A stretch of DNA of 64,000 nucleotides from Streptomyces niger (GTDB lineage Bacteria > Actinomycetota > Actinomycetes > Streptomycetales > Streptomycetaceae), in assembly GCF_000718305.1 (NCBI RefSeq), contig NZ_JOFQ01000012.1, positions 1 to 64,000 of the forward strand. The letters are read 5' to 3'. Position 1 is the stretch's first letter; every line of letters begins with the position of its first letter. The notes under the pieces are model-generated. The model saw nothing but the letters and a program-made list of their open reading frames with translations. It was not told the DNA's origin and ran no database searches. Both the position numbers and the translations under genes were made by a program. Below, one piece after another: positions 26,190-34,631 of this stretch.

Positions 26190-26954
26190 ATGACTACTAC
26201 TTCGACCGGTCGGCGGGGCGCACTGGACGGCGCGGTCGTCGCGGTGGCCGGCGCGGCGGGACCGGCGGGCCGGGCCGCGCTGCTGCGGCTGGCCGAGGCG
26301 GGCGCCACGGTCGTCGCGGCGGACGCGGACGCCGCACGGCTGGCCGAGGCGGTGGACGCGGCGCGGTACGCACACGGCGGCGCGACCGTCACCGGTGACA
26401 CCGTCGACCTGCTGGACCTGGACGCCACCCGGGAGTGGGCGGGGCGTACGGAGAAGGAGTTCGGCCGGATCGACGGGCTGGTGCACCTCGTGGGCGGCTG
26501 GCGCGGCTCCGCTTCCTTCGCCGAGACCGACCTCGGTGACTGGGACCTGCTGGAGAAGCTGCTGATCCGCACCGTCCAGCACACCTCGCTCGCCTTCGAG
26601 GGCGCGCTGCGGCGCAGCGGGAACGGCCGTTTCCTGCTGATCAGCGCGGCGGGGGCGAGCAAGCCGACGGCGGGGAACGCGGCCTACGCCGCCTCCAAGG
26701 CCGCCGCCGAGGCGTGGACGCTCGCACTGGCCGATGGCTTTCGCAAGGCCGGGGGCGAGAGCGGGCCGTCCGCCGCGGCTGCGATCCTGGTGGTCAAGGC
26801 GCTCGTCAACGACCAGATGCGCGCCGAGCGACCGAACGCCAAGTTCGCGGGCTTCACGGACGTGACGGAGCTGGCCGAAGCCGTCGTCGGCGTCTGGGAC
26901 CGGCCCGCCCGGGAAGTGAATGGACAGCGCCTGTGGCTGACCCCCAAGCCGTGA
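26190..26954 (+). CDS. SDR-family oxidoreductase
   Basis: A 254-residue short-chain dehydrogenase/reductase. The nucleotide motif is altered: VAVAGAAGPAGRAALLRLAE replaces the usual TGxxxGxG. The catalytic Ser (LISAAGA) and YAASKAAAEAW (YxxxK) are intact. ATG 26190 is preceded by GGGAGG at ideal spacing; GTG 26157, overlapping the DUF6421 stop, would add 11 residues. Substrate unknown; its position before a PLP beta-hydroxy-amino-acid-type enzyme suggests a hydroxyl/keto step on a related compound (inference). The stop lies in a 12-bp repeat array. Confidence 0.85.
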   Translation: MTTTSTGRRGALDGAVVAVAGAAGPAGRAALLRLAEAGATVVAADADAARLAEAVDAARYAHGGATVTGDTVDLLDLDATREWAGRTEKEFGRIDGLVHLVGGWRGSASFAETDLGDWDLLEKLLIRTVQHTSLAFEGALRRSGNGRFLLISAAGASKPTAGNAAYAASKAAAEAWTLALADGFRKAGGESGPSAAAAILVVKALVNDQMRAERPNAKFAGFTDVTELAEAVVGVWDRPAREVNGQRLWLTPKP

Positions 26955-27043
26955 CCGAGGCAGTGACCGAGGCCGTAGCCAAGGCCGTGAGCCAGGCCGT
27001 GGGCCCCGCCGTGCGGGAAGCCGTGGACCGGGCCGTGGGCCCC
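26948..27043. repeat. 8 x 12 bp tandem repeat across a stop/start junction
   Basis: Eight 12-bp units (consensus GCCGTGRNCNNG) run without gaps. In the SDR frame they give stops TGA, TGA, TAG, TGA at 26952, 26964, 26976 and 26988. In the next gene's frame they encode eight AVxx tetrapeptides. Confidence 0.9.
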
Positions 27044-28120
27044 GCCGCGGCTGCCGGCAGGACCGACGCACGGCGCCACCACGACCCCTCGGTACGCGGC
27101 TTCGCCAGCGACAACTACGCCGGCACGCACCCCGAGATCCTCGAAGCGCTCGCCCTCGCCAACGGCGGTCACCAGATCGCCTACGGCGGGGACGAGTACA
27201 CCGAGAATCTCCAGCGCGTCATCCGCAGCCACTTCGGGCCGACCGCCGAGGCCTTCCCGGTCTTCAACGGCACCGGCGCCAACGTCGTGGCCCTGCAGGC
27301 GATCACCGACCGCTGGGGCGCGGTGATCTGCGCGGAGTCGGCGCACATCAACGTCGACGAGTGCGGCGCCCCGGAGCGGGTCGGCGGCCTGAAGCTGCTG
27401 ACCGTGCCCACCCCGGACGGCAAGCTCACCCCCGAGCTGATCGACCGCGAGGCGTACGGCTGGGACGACGAGCACCGGGCCATGCCGCAGGCCGTCTCGA
27501 TCACGCAGAACACCGAACTGGGCACGCTCTACACCCCCGACGAGATCCGGGCCATCTGCGAGCACGCCCACGAGCGCGGCATGGTCGTCCATCTCGACGG
27601 CTCCCGGATAGCCAACGCCGCGGCGTCGCTGGACGTTCCCATGCGGGCGTTCACCAACGCCGTGGGCGTGGACATCCTCTCGCTCGGCGGCACGAAGAAC
27701 GGGGCGATCTTCGGCGAGGCCGTGGTCGTCATCAACCCCGACGCCGTGCGCGCCATGAAGCACCTGCGCAAGCTGTCGATGCAGCTGGCCTCCAAGATGC
27801 GCTTCGTGTCGGTGCAGCTGGAGGCGCTGCTCGCCAAGGATCTGTGGCTGCGCAACGCCCGGCACGCCAACACGATGGCGCAGCGGCTGGCCGAGGGGGT
27901 GCGCTCGGTCGACGGCGTGGAGATCCTCCACCCGGTGCAGGCCAACGCCGTCTTCGCGCGGCTCCCGCACGACGTGAGCGAGCGCCTGATGAAGCGCTAC
28001 CGCTTCTACTTCTGGGACGAGGCGGCCGGCGACGTCCGGTGGATGTGCTCCTTCGACACCACGGAGGAGGACGTGGACGGCTTTGTGGCCGCCCTTCGCG
28101 AGGAGATCGGCAAGCCGTGA
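26951..28120 (+). CDS. Threonine-aldolase-like PLP enzyme (beta-eliminating lyase fold)
   Basis: A 389-residue fold-type I PLP enzyme related to low-specificity L-threonine aldolases. Motifs: GFASDNYAGTHPEILEAL, YGGDEYTENLQ, FNGTGANVVAL, HLDGSRIANAAA (cofactor Asp) and LGGTKNGAIFGE with the Schiff-base Lys. Threonine aldolases cleave or form beta-hydroxy-alpha-amino acids with glycine. GTG 26951 overlaps the SDR stop (GTGA). The first 31 residues (AVTEAVTEAVAKAVSQAVGP...) come from the 12-bp repeat array and are probably dispensable; later GTGs at 27021 or 27033 could also start it. Third gene of the DUF6421 run. Confidence 0.88.
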   Translation: MTEAVTEAVAKAVSQAVGPAVREAVDRAVGPAAAAGRTDARRHHDPSVRGFASDNYAGTHPEILEALALANGGHQIAYGGDEYTENLQRVIRSHFGPTAEAFPVFNGTGANVVALQAITDRWGAVICAESAHINVDECGAPERVGGLKLLTVPTPDGKLTPELIDREAYGWDDEHRAMPQAVSITQNTELGTLYTPDEIRAICEHAHERGMVVHLDGSRIANAAASLDVPMRAFTNAVGVDILSLGGTKNGAIFGEAVVVINPDAVRAMKHLRKLSMQLASKMRFVSVQLEALLAKDLWLRNARHANTMAQRLAEGVRSVDGVEILHPVQANAVFARLPHDVSERLMKRYRFYFWDEAAGDVRWMCSFDTTEEDVDGFVAALREEIGKP

Positions 28121-28147
28121 CCGGCACGGCGTGAGGAACGCCCGACG

Positions 28148-28193
28148 CGCGGTTCAGTGGACTGCACCGTAAAGGTCAGTTTGCTGAACCGCG
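28148..28193. promoter_or_regulatory. Wide inverted repeat before the B3/4 gene
   Basis: CGCGGTTCAG (28148-28157) and CTGAACCGCG (28184-28193) are exact complements 26 bp apart, ending 24 bp before the B3/4 start. It could be a two-half-site operator or a long-loop hairpin; the loop is large for a terminator. Confidence 0.5.
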
Positions 28194-28217
28194 TCCGTGC
28201 GTGCTGGAATGCCTGGC

Positions 28218-28913
28218 ATGAGCATCTCCGTCACCGTCTCCGACGACGTCCGGGCGCTGACCCCCGGCTTCGCGCACCTCGTCGTCGAGGCCCGCGACCT
28301 GGTCAACGGGCCCAGCGACGAGGCCAGTTCGGCGCTCCTCGACGAGGCCGCGGCCCGGCTCGCCGTGCGGCTGGGCGGCATGCCCCCGCAGGACGAGCCG
28401 CACATCGCCGCCTGGCGCGCCGCGTACACCGCCTTCGGCGCCAAGCCCTCGCGCACCCGCAACTCCGCCGAGGCGCTGGCCCGGCGCGCGCTCGCCGACG
28501 GCGGCCTGCCGCGCGTCAACCGCCTCGTGGACGTCTACAACGCGATCAGCGTCGCGCACGTCATCCCGGTGGGCGGCGAGGATCTGGACCGCATCGAGGG
28601 CGACATGCACCTCGTACGCGCCACCGGGGACGAGCCCTTCGAGACGGCCGCGGGCGGCGAACGGGTCGTCGAGCACCCCGAGCCGGGCGAGATCGTCTGG
28701 CGGGACGCCGCCGGCGTCACCTGCCGCCGCTGGAACTGGCGGCAGGGCGTCCGCACCCGCCTCACCGAGGACTCCACCAGCGCGCTGTTCCTTCTGGAGC
28801 GCATGGCGCCGATGTCCCTCGACGCACTGGAGGAGGCGGGCGCCGAACTCGCCGAGACACTGGAGAAGTTCTCCCCGGGAGCGCGCATCCAGCTCGGCGA
28901 GATCCGGCGCTGA
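28218..28913 (+). CDS. Free-standing B3/4 (phenylalanyl-tRNA synthetase-like editing) protein
   Basis: A 231-residue protein with the B3/B4 domain found in PheRS beta chains. Visible are AAWRAAYTAFGAKPSRTRNS, then LPRVNRLVDVYNAISVAHVI and the PVGGEDLDRIEG segment. In PheRS this domain hydrolyses mischarged Tyr-tRNA(Phe); stand-alone homologues are widespread and mostly uncharacterised. ATG 28218. It follows the PLP enzyme by 97 bp including an inverted repeat, so it may have its own promoter but is co-oriented with the DUF6421 run. Confidence 0.88.
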   Translation: MSISVTVSDDVRALTPGFAHLVVEARDLVNGPSDEASSALLDEAAARLAVRLGGMPPQDEPHIAAWRAAYTAFGAKPSRTRNSAEALARRALADGGLPRVNRLVDVYNAISVAHVIPVGGEDLDRIEGDMHLVRATGDEPFETAAGGERVVEHPEPGEIVWRDAAGVTCRRWNWRQGVRTRLTEDSTSALFLLERMAPMSLDALEEAGAELAETLEKFSPGARIQLGEIRR

Positions 28914-28937
28914 ACCCGCCCGGCCCGTAAGGGGGCG

Positions 28938-29651
28938 TCAGCTCACCGCGCCCGGCGCCGGCGCCGTACCGCCCAGGTGGGCCGGTACCCACCAGGTGTC
29001 GTCCGGGCCCTTGGGGCGTACGGGGTAGGCGCGCTGAGCGGCCTCCAGCAGGTCCTGCACCCGGGTGCGCAGCCGGTCGGTGATCTTCTCGGGCTGCTCG
29101 TCGGCGGGCGCTTCGAGCGGCTCACCGACCCGGATGGTCACCGGGAAGTGGTTCCGGCCCAGGTCGCGCTTGTGGCCCTTGGTCCACAGCCGCTGGGTGC
29201 CCCACAGCGCCATCGGAAGCAGCGGCACGCCGGCCTCCTGGGCCAGCCGGGCCGCGCCGGACTTGAAGGTCTTCAGGGTGAAGGACTCCGAGATGGTGGC
29301 CTCGGGGAAGACTCCGATGATCTCGCCACCGCGCAGTGCGCTGAGCGCGTGCCGGTAGGCGTGCACGCCCTGGGAGCGGTCGACCGGTATGTGCTTCATG
29401 GCGCGCATCAGCGGGCCCGACACCTTGTGCCGGAAGACGGAGTCCTTCGCCATGAAGCGCACCAGCCGCTTGGCGGGCCGGGCCGCCAGGCCGCAGAAGA
29501 TGAAGTCCAGGTAGCCGATGTGGTTGCTGACGAGCACCGCGCCACCGCGCCGCGGGATGTTCTCCGTACCCGCGATGTCGAACTTGAGGTCGAGCGCCTT
29601 GAACGCCGTCCGGGCGAAGCCGATGACGGGCGGATAGACGAGCTCTGCCAT
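28938..29651 (-). CDS. Lysophospholipid (1-acylglycerol-3-phosphate) acyltransferase
   Basis: A 237-residue PlsC-family enzyme that transfers an acyl chain to lysophosphatidate or a related acceptor at the membrane. Motifs: VSNHIGYLDFIF (NHxxxxD), a KxVFRHKVSG block, and GVFPEATISES (the common FPEGT is FPEAT). ATG 29651. It converges with the B3/4 gene. Confidence 0.9.
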   Translation of the reverse strand: MAELVYPPVIGFARTAFKALDLKFDIAGTENIPRRGGAVLVSNHIGYLDFIFCGLAARPAKRLVRFMAKDSVFRHKVSGPLMRAMKHIPVDRSQGVHAYRHALSALRGGEIIGVFPEATISESFTLKTFKSGAARLAQEAGVPLLPMALWGTQRLWTKGHKRDLGRNHFPVTIRVGEPLEAPADEQPEKITDRLRTRVQDLLEAAQRAYPVRPKGPDDTWWVPAHLGGTAPAPGAVS

Positions 29652-29964
29652 GTCGGGGGTTCCCCTTCTGTGTGCCTGGGGAGGGGTTCTCCCGGCGAGA
29701 AGTTACGCAGCCGTAGCCTGGCGGCTTTCGGGAGATCGTGCCCGAAGAAGCCCGCAGGGGCCACCGCCGCGCCGCTTCGGGACGGGAGATCCTCGTCACG
29801 TCGTGGAGCGGAAGTCCCTCGCACGCGTACCCCGGCAGGCCCCGCACCACGGCACCCGGCGCCTTCGGAGCGCGCTGCGCCGGGCGGGAATGACCGCCGG
29901 TCTGCCTACGCTGGTGCACAGGGGCGCGACGGACGCGCACCGGTGTGGCGACGGAAGGCCGAAG
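29652..29964. other. Intergenic region, acyltransferase / thioredoxin-like
   Basis: A 313-bp divergent region. A frame open from 29890 into the thioredoxin gene is not family-like before 29965. No clear palindrome or gene is seen. Confidence 0.4.
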
Positions 29965-30309
29965 GTGGCAGCGCAGGCAGCAGGGGAGCAGGGGCCGGAG
30001 CGGCTGACCGCGGAGCGGATCGGCGCCGGGCTGGGGGAACGGGCGACGCTGGTGCAGTTCTCCAGCGCGTTCTGCCAGCCGTGCCGGGCCACCCGCCGCA
30101 CCCTGGAGGACGTCGCCGCGATGGTGCCCGGCGTGGCCCACGTGGAGATCGACGCCGAGGCCCACCTGGACCTCGTGCGCGAGCTGCGCATCGTGAGCAC
30201 CCCGACCGTGCTCGTCCTGGACGCGGCCGGCACGGTCGTCCGGCGGGCCGCCGGGCAGCCGCGCAAGGTGGACGTCATCGCGGCGCTGGGCGCCGCCGTG
30301 GCCGCCTGA
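29965..30309 (+). CDS. Thioredoxin-like protein
   Basis: A 114-residue cytoplasmic thioredoxin fold. The active site is FSSAFCQPCRATRR (CQPC, less common than CGPC), with the cis-Pro segment RIVSTPTVLVLD. GTG 29965 is chosen for its GGAAGG ribosome site 6 nt upstream; an ATG at 29890 would add 25 unlike residues. It is followed, 230 bp on, by a flavin reductase. Confidence 0.85.
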   Translation: MAAQAAGEQGPERLTAERIGAGLGERATLVQFSSAFCQPCRATRRTLEDVAAMVPGVAHVEIDAEAHLDLVRELRIVSTPTVLVLDAAGTVVRRAAGQPRKVDVIAALGAAVAA

Positions 30310-30542
30310 CGCCCCGCGACGACGTGCACCTTTGCACGCTGCGTGATTGTTGTCGCACCTGCCGGTGAGCACTTGACTGCATCGAGCACGCATCGTCAGT
30401 CTGACGTCATGCGGCCAGACCCCCTTCTGTACGGACGCGCCCACGTGGACCTCCTGCGCACTGCGAGCGCGTGCTGTCCGGGCGAGTGAGCAACGACGAC
30501 AGCACCGCTCCGGCTCGTACGCCACGGCAGAAGGACACGTCC

Positions 30543-31052
30543 ATGACCGTCTCGCCCGACCTCGCCGCACCTCAGCTGGCCTCTCCCGAACTGCTGCGCT
30601 CGGTCTTCCGGCAGCACGCGGCGGGAGTCGCCGTCATCACCGCACAGGGGAGCAGCGCCCCCGTCGGCTTCACCGCCACCTCCCTCACCTCCGTCGCCGC
30701 CGAACCACCCCTGATCTCCTTCGGGGTGGGTACCGGCAGCTCCAGCTGGCCCGTCCTCGCGGAGGCGGAGTACGTCGGCGTCCACATACTCACCGAGGAC
30801 CAGCACGAGCTGGCCGCCACCTTCGCGCGCAGCGGCGCCGACCGCTTCGCCGCGCCCACCTCCTGGCGCACCGGCCCCCAGGGCGTGCCGGTCCTCGACG
30901 GCGTGCTCGCCTGGCTGGTCGGCCGGGTCGTGGCGCGGGTGCCGGCGGGGGACCACCGGATCGTGCTGGCCGAGGTCGTCGTGGGGGACCCGGCGGGCCA
31001 GGGCAGGCCCCTGCTGTACCACCAGGGCCGGTTCACCGCCCTACGCGATTGA
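30543..31052 (+). CDS. Flavin reductase family protein (FMN split barrel)
   Basis: A 169-residue protein with the FMN-binding split-barrel fold: FRQHAAGVAVITA, GFTATSLTSVAAEPPLISFG, and a C-terminal DHRIVLAEVV segment. Such proteins reduce free FMN for two-component monooxygenases or act as oxidoreductases themselves. No partner monooxygenase adjoins; the etf genes downstream are separated by a terminator. ATG 30543. Confidence 0.9.
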   Translation: MTVSPDLAAPQLASPELLRSVFRQHAAGVAVITAQGSSAPVGFTATSLTSVAAEPPLISFGVGTGSSSWPVLAEAEYVGVHILTEDQHELAATFARSGADRFAAPTSWRTGPQGVPVLDGVLAWLVGRVVARVPAGDHRIVLAEVVVGDPAGQGRPLLYHQGRFTALRD

Positions 31053-31064
31053 CGCCCCGTCCGG

Positions 31065-31091
31065 CGGCCCCGACACGCCAGGTCGGGGCCG
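31065..31091. terminator. Hairpin terminator after the flavin reductase
   Basis: CGGCCCCGAC and GTCGGGGCCG form a perfect 10-bp stem with a 7-nt loop, 13 bp after the stop codon. An AT-richer stretch (31100-31160) follows, the likely etfB promoter region. Confidence 0.75.
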
Positions 31092-31263
31092 TTGGCAAGG
31101 TCACAGTTCAGCGAGCTTGATATCGGGGATACGCATAGGTGTACTGGCGAGTAATATTTTGGTCGGCGCGGGGAAGCGCACCCGACCGGGAGCCGCCCCA
31201 ACAGGCGCCTATGCTGCCAGCACAAGGCAGTTGTGAAGCGACGAAGCAGGTAGGAGAGCCGGC

Positions 31264-32058
31264 GTGAGCCTGAGGATCGTTGTCTGTGTGAAGTACGTGC
31301 CCGACGCCACCGGCGACCGGCACTTCGCCGAGGACCTGACCGTCGACCGCGACGACGTGGACGGTCTGCTCTCGGAGCTGGATGAGTACGCCGTCGAGCA
31401 GGCTCTCCAGATCAAGGAAGCGGCCGACGACGCGGAGATCACCGTGCTCACCGTCGGTCCCGAGGACGCCAACGACGCGATCCGCAAGGCGCTGTCGATG
31501 GGTGCCGACAAGGGCGTGCACGTCGAGGACGAGGACCTGCACGGCACCGACGCGGTGGGCACGTCGCTGGTGCTGGCCAAGGCCATCGAGAAGACCGGCT
31601 ACGACCTGGTCGTGTGCGGCATGGCCTCCACCGACGGCACCATGGGCGTGCTGCCGGCGATGCTGGCCGAGCGCCTGGGTGTCCCGCAGGTCACCCAGCT
31701 CTCCGAGGTCTCCGTCGAGGGAGGCCCCAACGGCACCGTCAAGGGCCGCCGGGACGGCGACACCGCCACCGAGCAGCTGGAGGCGTCCCTCCCGGCCGTC
31801 GTGTCGGTGACCGACCAGTCGGGCGAGGCGCGTTACCCCTCCTTCAAGGGCATCATGGCCGCGAAGAAGAAGCCGGTCGAGGAGCTGGAGCTGGACGACC
31901 TGGACATCGACGCGGACGAGGTCGGCCTGGAGGGCGCCTGGACCAAGGTCGAGGACGCCACCGAGCGCCCGGCGCGCACCGCCGGCACGATCGTCAAGGA
32001 CGAGGGCGAGGGCGCCAAGCAGCTCGCCGAGTTCCTCGCGGGCCAGAAGTTCATCTAA
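31264..32058 (+). CDS. etfB: Electron transfer flavoprotein beta subunit
   Basis: A 264-residue ETF beta chain (AMP-binding partner). It begins LRIVVCVKYVPDATGDRHF and has DEYAVEQALQIKE, GMASTDGTMGVLPAMLAERL, and RYPSFKGIMAAKKKPVEE, all family-typical. With EtfA it carries electrons from acyl-CoA and related dehydrogenases to the quinone pool. GTG 31264 with AGGAGA upstream. The etfA gene starts 72 bp downstream on the same strand. Confidence 0.95.
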   Translation: MSLRIVVCVKYVPDATGDRHFAEDLTVDRDDVDGLLSELDEYAVEQALQIKEAADDAEITVLTVGPEDANDAIRKALSMGADKGVHVEDEDLHGTDAVGTSLVLAKAIEKTGYDLVVCGMASTDGTMGVLPAMLAERLGVPQVTQLSEVSVEGGPNGTVKGRRDGDTATEQLEASLPAVVSVTDQSGEARYPSFKGIMAAKKKPVEELELDDLDIDADEVGLEGAWTKVEDATERPARTAGTIVKDEGEGAKQLAEFLAGQKFI

Positions 32059-32130
32059 GGCCCTGGAGCCGGGTGTCGCCCCGGCCGGTCGCCCTCAACC
32101 GCCTCATTCTTTTCGCAGGAGTGCAATCCC

Positions 32131-33105
32131 ATGGCTGAAGTCCTTGTCTACGTCGACCACGTGGACGGCTCCGTCCGCAAGCCGACCCTCGAACTGCTCA
32201 CCCTCGCCCGCCGCATCGGCGACCCCGTGGCCGTCTCCCTCGGCAACGGTGCCGCCGACACCGCCGCCACGCTCGCCGAGCACGGTGCGGTCAAGGTGCT
32301 GACCGCCGACGCCGCCGAGTTCGCCGACTACCTGGTCGCGCCGAAGGTGGACGCGCTGCAGGCCGCCGTCGAGTCGGTGTCCGCCGCAGGCTCCCTGGCC
32401 GCCGTGCTGCTGCCCTCCTCCGCCGAGGGCAAGGAGATCGGCGCCCGCCTGGCCATCCGCATCGGCTCCGGCATCATCACCGACGCCGTCGACCTGGAGG
32501 CCGGCGACGAGGGCCCGGTGGCCACCCAGTCGGTGTTCGCCGCCTCGTACACCACCAAGTCCCGCATCACCAAGGGCACCCCCGTCATCACCGTCAAGCC
32601 CAACTCCGCCCCGGTCGAGCCCGCCGCGGCCGCCGGTGCGGTCGAGGAGCTGGCCGTGACGGTGGCCGACTCCTCCAAGGGCACCAAGGTCGTCTCCCGC
32701 ACCCCGCGTGAGTCGACCGGCCGTCCGGACCTGACCGAGGCCGCGATCGTGGTCTCCGGTGGCCGTGGCGTCAACGGCGCGGAGAACTTCCCCGTCATCG
32801 AGGCGCTGGCCGACTCCCTCGGCGCGGCCGTGGGCGCCTCGCGCGCCGCGGTGGACGCGGGCTGGTACCCGCACACCAACCAGGTCGGCCAGACCGGTAA
32901 GTCGGTCTCGCCGCAGCTGTACATCGCGGCCGGTATCTCCGGCGCGATCCAGCACCGCGCCGGCATGCAGACCTCGAAGACCATCGTGGCCATCAACAAG
33001 GACGAAGAGGCCCCGATCTTCGAGCTGGTCGACTACGGCGTCGTCGGTGACCTGTTCAACGTCGTCCCCGCGCTGACCGACGAGGTCAAGACCCGCAAGG
33101 GCTGA
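32131..33105 (+). CDS. etfA: Electron transfer flavoprotein alpha subunit
   Basis: A 324-residue ETF alpha chain. The C-terminal FAD domain is clear: [60 protein letters not shown] and [20 protein letters not shown]. The N-terminal half has the weaker Rossmann-like domain. ATG 32131. It forms the heterodimer with EtfB and ends at a strong terminator, so etfBA is a two-gene unit. Confidence 0.95.
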   Translation: MAEVLVYVDHVDGSVRKPTLELLTLARRIGDPVAVSLGNGAADTAATLAEHGAVKVLTADAAEFADYLVAPKVDALQAAVESVSAAGSLAAVLLPSSAEGKEIGARLAIRIGSGIITDAVDLEAGDEGPVATQSVFAASYTTKSRITKGTPVITVKPNSAPVEPAAAAGAVEELAVTVADSSKGTKVVSRTPRESTGRPDLTEAAIVVSGGRGVNGAENFPVIEALADSLGAAVGASRAAVDAGWYPHTNQVGQTGKSVSPQLYIAAGISGAIQHRAGMQTSKTIVAINKDEEAPIFELVDYGVVGDLFNVVPALTDEVKTRKG

Positions 33106-33122
33106 CCCGTCCCACGGCACGT

Positions 33123-33163
33123 CACCGGGCCCCGTACGCGTACGCCGCGTACGGGGCCCGGTG
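33123..33163. terminator. Strong hairpin terminator after etfA
   Basis: CACCGGGCCCCGTACGC and its exact complement (33147-33163) make a 17-bp stem with a 7-nt loop, 17 bp after the etfA stop. No U-run follows, as is common in Streptomyces. Confidence 0.88.
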
Positions 33164-33204
33164 TGTGAGAGGGGTGCGGACCGTGCGCGACCGCAAGATG
33201 GGTG

Positions 33205-33266
33205 TTGACCTGGACAGACGGCACAGATAGCTTCGCTATGCGGAGTTTCGCTTCCGTGAAGCGGAA
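33205..33266 (+). promoter_or_regulatory. Promoter with overlapping operators for the DUF6986 aldolase gene
   Basis: TTGACC (33205-33210), a 17-bp spacer and TAGCTT (33228-33233) fit the principal sigma factor pattern TTGACN-N17-TANNNT. Two imperfect palindromes overlap and follow the -10 box: CTTCGC-TAT-GCGGAG (33231-33245) and TTTCGCTTC-CGT-GAAGCGGAA (33246-33266). TTCGCTA recurs inverted as TAGCGAA at 33281. A repressor bound here would block transcription; the regulator is not encoded nearby. Confidence 0.65.
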
Positions 33267-33326
33267 CTTACGCGACTCTTTAGCGAACCTCGGGACGGAA
33301 ACGTCCCCCTATCGGGAGGGTGTCGA

Positions 33327-34610
33327 ATGCCGCAGCAGGAGCCCGTGGCCACGAGCCTTGCGAGCACCGTACGCGAGGAGATCGGAGCCGCCCTGGCAGA
33401 GGTCGACGCGGACCTCGCGCGGCGCTACCCGGGCGACCCCGGCACCCGCCAGCCCGTCCACACCGTCTACGTCCCCGGCGACGTCTTCGCCGCCGACACC
33501 ATCCGCTCCTGGGGCGAGGCCGCGCGCACCGCGCTGGACGAACACGCCCCGGACGCCGCCGCGCTGGCCGCCGTCCTCGGCATCTCCGACGAGCTCGCCG
33601 GGCCCGTGTACGACCGCGTACGGGCCAAGCTGGAGCGCGAGCCCATCGAGGACCTGCGCGTCGACTTCGAGGACGGCTACGGCGCACGCGCGGACGCCGA
33701 GGAGGACGAGGCCGCGGCGCGCGCCGCCGCCACCGTCGCCGCCGCGTACCAGGACGGCACGGCAGCCCCGTACATGGGCATCCGCATGAAGTGCATGGAG
33801 GCCGCCGTACGCGACCGCGGCATCCGCACCCTGGACATCTTCCTCACCGGCCTCATGAAGGCCGGCGGCCTCCCCGACGGCCTCGTGCTGACCCTGCCCA
33901 AGGTGACCTACGCCGAGCAGGTCACCGCCATGGTGCGGCTCCTGGAGTCCTTCGAGAAGACGCACGGCCTGGCGGCCGGCCGGATCGGCTTCGAGATCCA
34001 GATCGAGACCACCCAGTCGATCCTGGGCGCCGACGGCCGCGCCACCGTCGCCCGCATGATCGAGGCCGCCGAGGGCCGCGCCACCTCGCTGCACTACGGC
34101 ACCTTCGACTACAGCGCCTCCTGCGGCGTCAGCGCGGCGTACCAGTCGCTGGACCACCCCGTGGCCGACCACGCGAAGGCGGTCATGCAGGTCGCGGCGG
34201 CCGGTACGGGGGTCCGGCTGTCCGACGGTTCGACGAACGTCCTGCCCGTGGGCGGCACCGCGCAGGTCCACGACGCCTGGCGGCTCCACCACGGCCTGGT
34301 CCGCCGCTCGCTGGCCCGCGCCTACTACCAGGGCTGGGACATGCACCCGGCGCACCTGCCGACCCGGTACGCCGCCGTCTACGCCTTCTACCGCGAGGGC
34401 CTGGAGCAGGCCGCGGCGCGCCTCGCCGCGTACGTCGCCAAGACCGGCGGCGCCGTGATGGACGAGCCCGCCACGGCCAAGGCGCTCAGCGGCTACCTGC
34501 TGCGCGGCCTGGACTGCGGCGCGGTCGACATCGCCGAGGTCGCCCGGCTGACCGGCCTCACCCGTGCGGACCTGGACGGACTCGCGGGGCGGCCGGCGCA
34601 GGCCGGGTGA
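33327..34610 (+). CDS. DUF6986 / HpcH-HpaI aldolase-like protein
   Basis: A 427-residue TIM-barrel protein related to the citrate lyase/HpcH aldolase superfamily. Motifs include DLRVDFEDGYG (metal-binding region), YMGIRMKCMEAA, LTLPKVTYAEQV and FEIQIETTQSILGADGRATV (metal Glu). The natural reaction is unknown; relatives cleave or form C-C bonds with CoA esters or keto acids. ATG 33327 follows GGGAGG. It stands alone between the etf terminator and the convergent rhodanese gene and appears tightly regulated from its operator-rich promoter. Confidence 0.85.
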   Translation: MPQQEPVATSLASTVREEIGAALAEVDADLARRYPGDPGTRQPVHTVYVPGDVFAADTIRSWGEAARTALDEHAPDAAALAAVLGISDELAGPVYDRVRAKLEREPIEDLRVDFEDGYGARADAEEDEAAARAAATVAAAYQDGTAAPYMGIRMKCMEAAVRDRGIRTLDIFLTGLMKAGGLPDGLVLTLPKVTYAEQVTAMVRLLESFEKTHGLAAGRIGFEIQIETTQSILGADGRATVARMIEAAEGRATSLHYGTFDYSASCGVSAAYQSLDHPVADHAKAVMQVAAAGTGVRLSDGSTNVLPVGGTAQVHDAWRLHHGLVRRSLARAYYQGWDMHPAHLPTRYAAVYAFYREGLEQAAARLAAYVAKTGGAVMDEPATAKALSGYLLRGLDCGAVDIAEVARLTGLTRADLDGLAGRPAQAG

Positions 34611-34631
34611 CCCCGGCCCCCGTACGGGGCG

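Noticed and set aside
30373..30406. TTGACT and the CGTCAG-T-CTGACG palindrome as promoter/operator of the flavin reductase
   Set aside because: No matching -10 box at the right spacing, and 6-bp arms are not rare in this composition; too weak to list as a feature.
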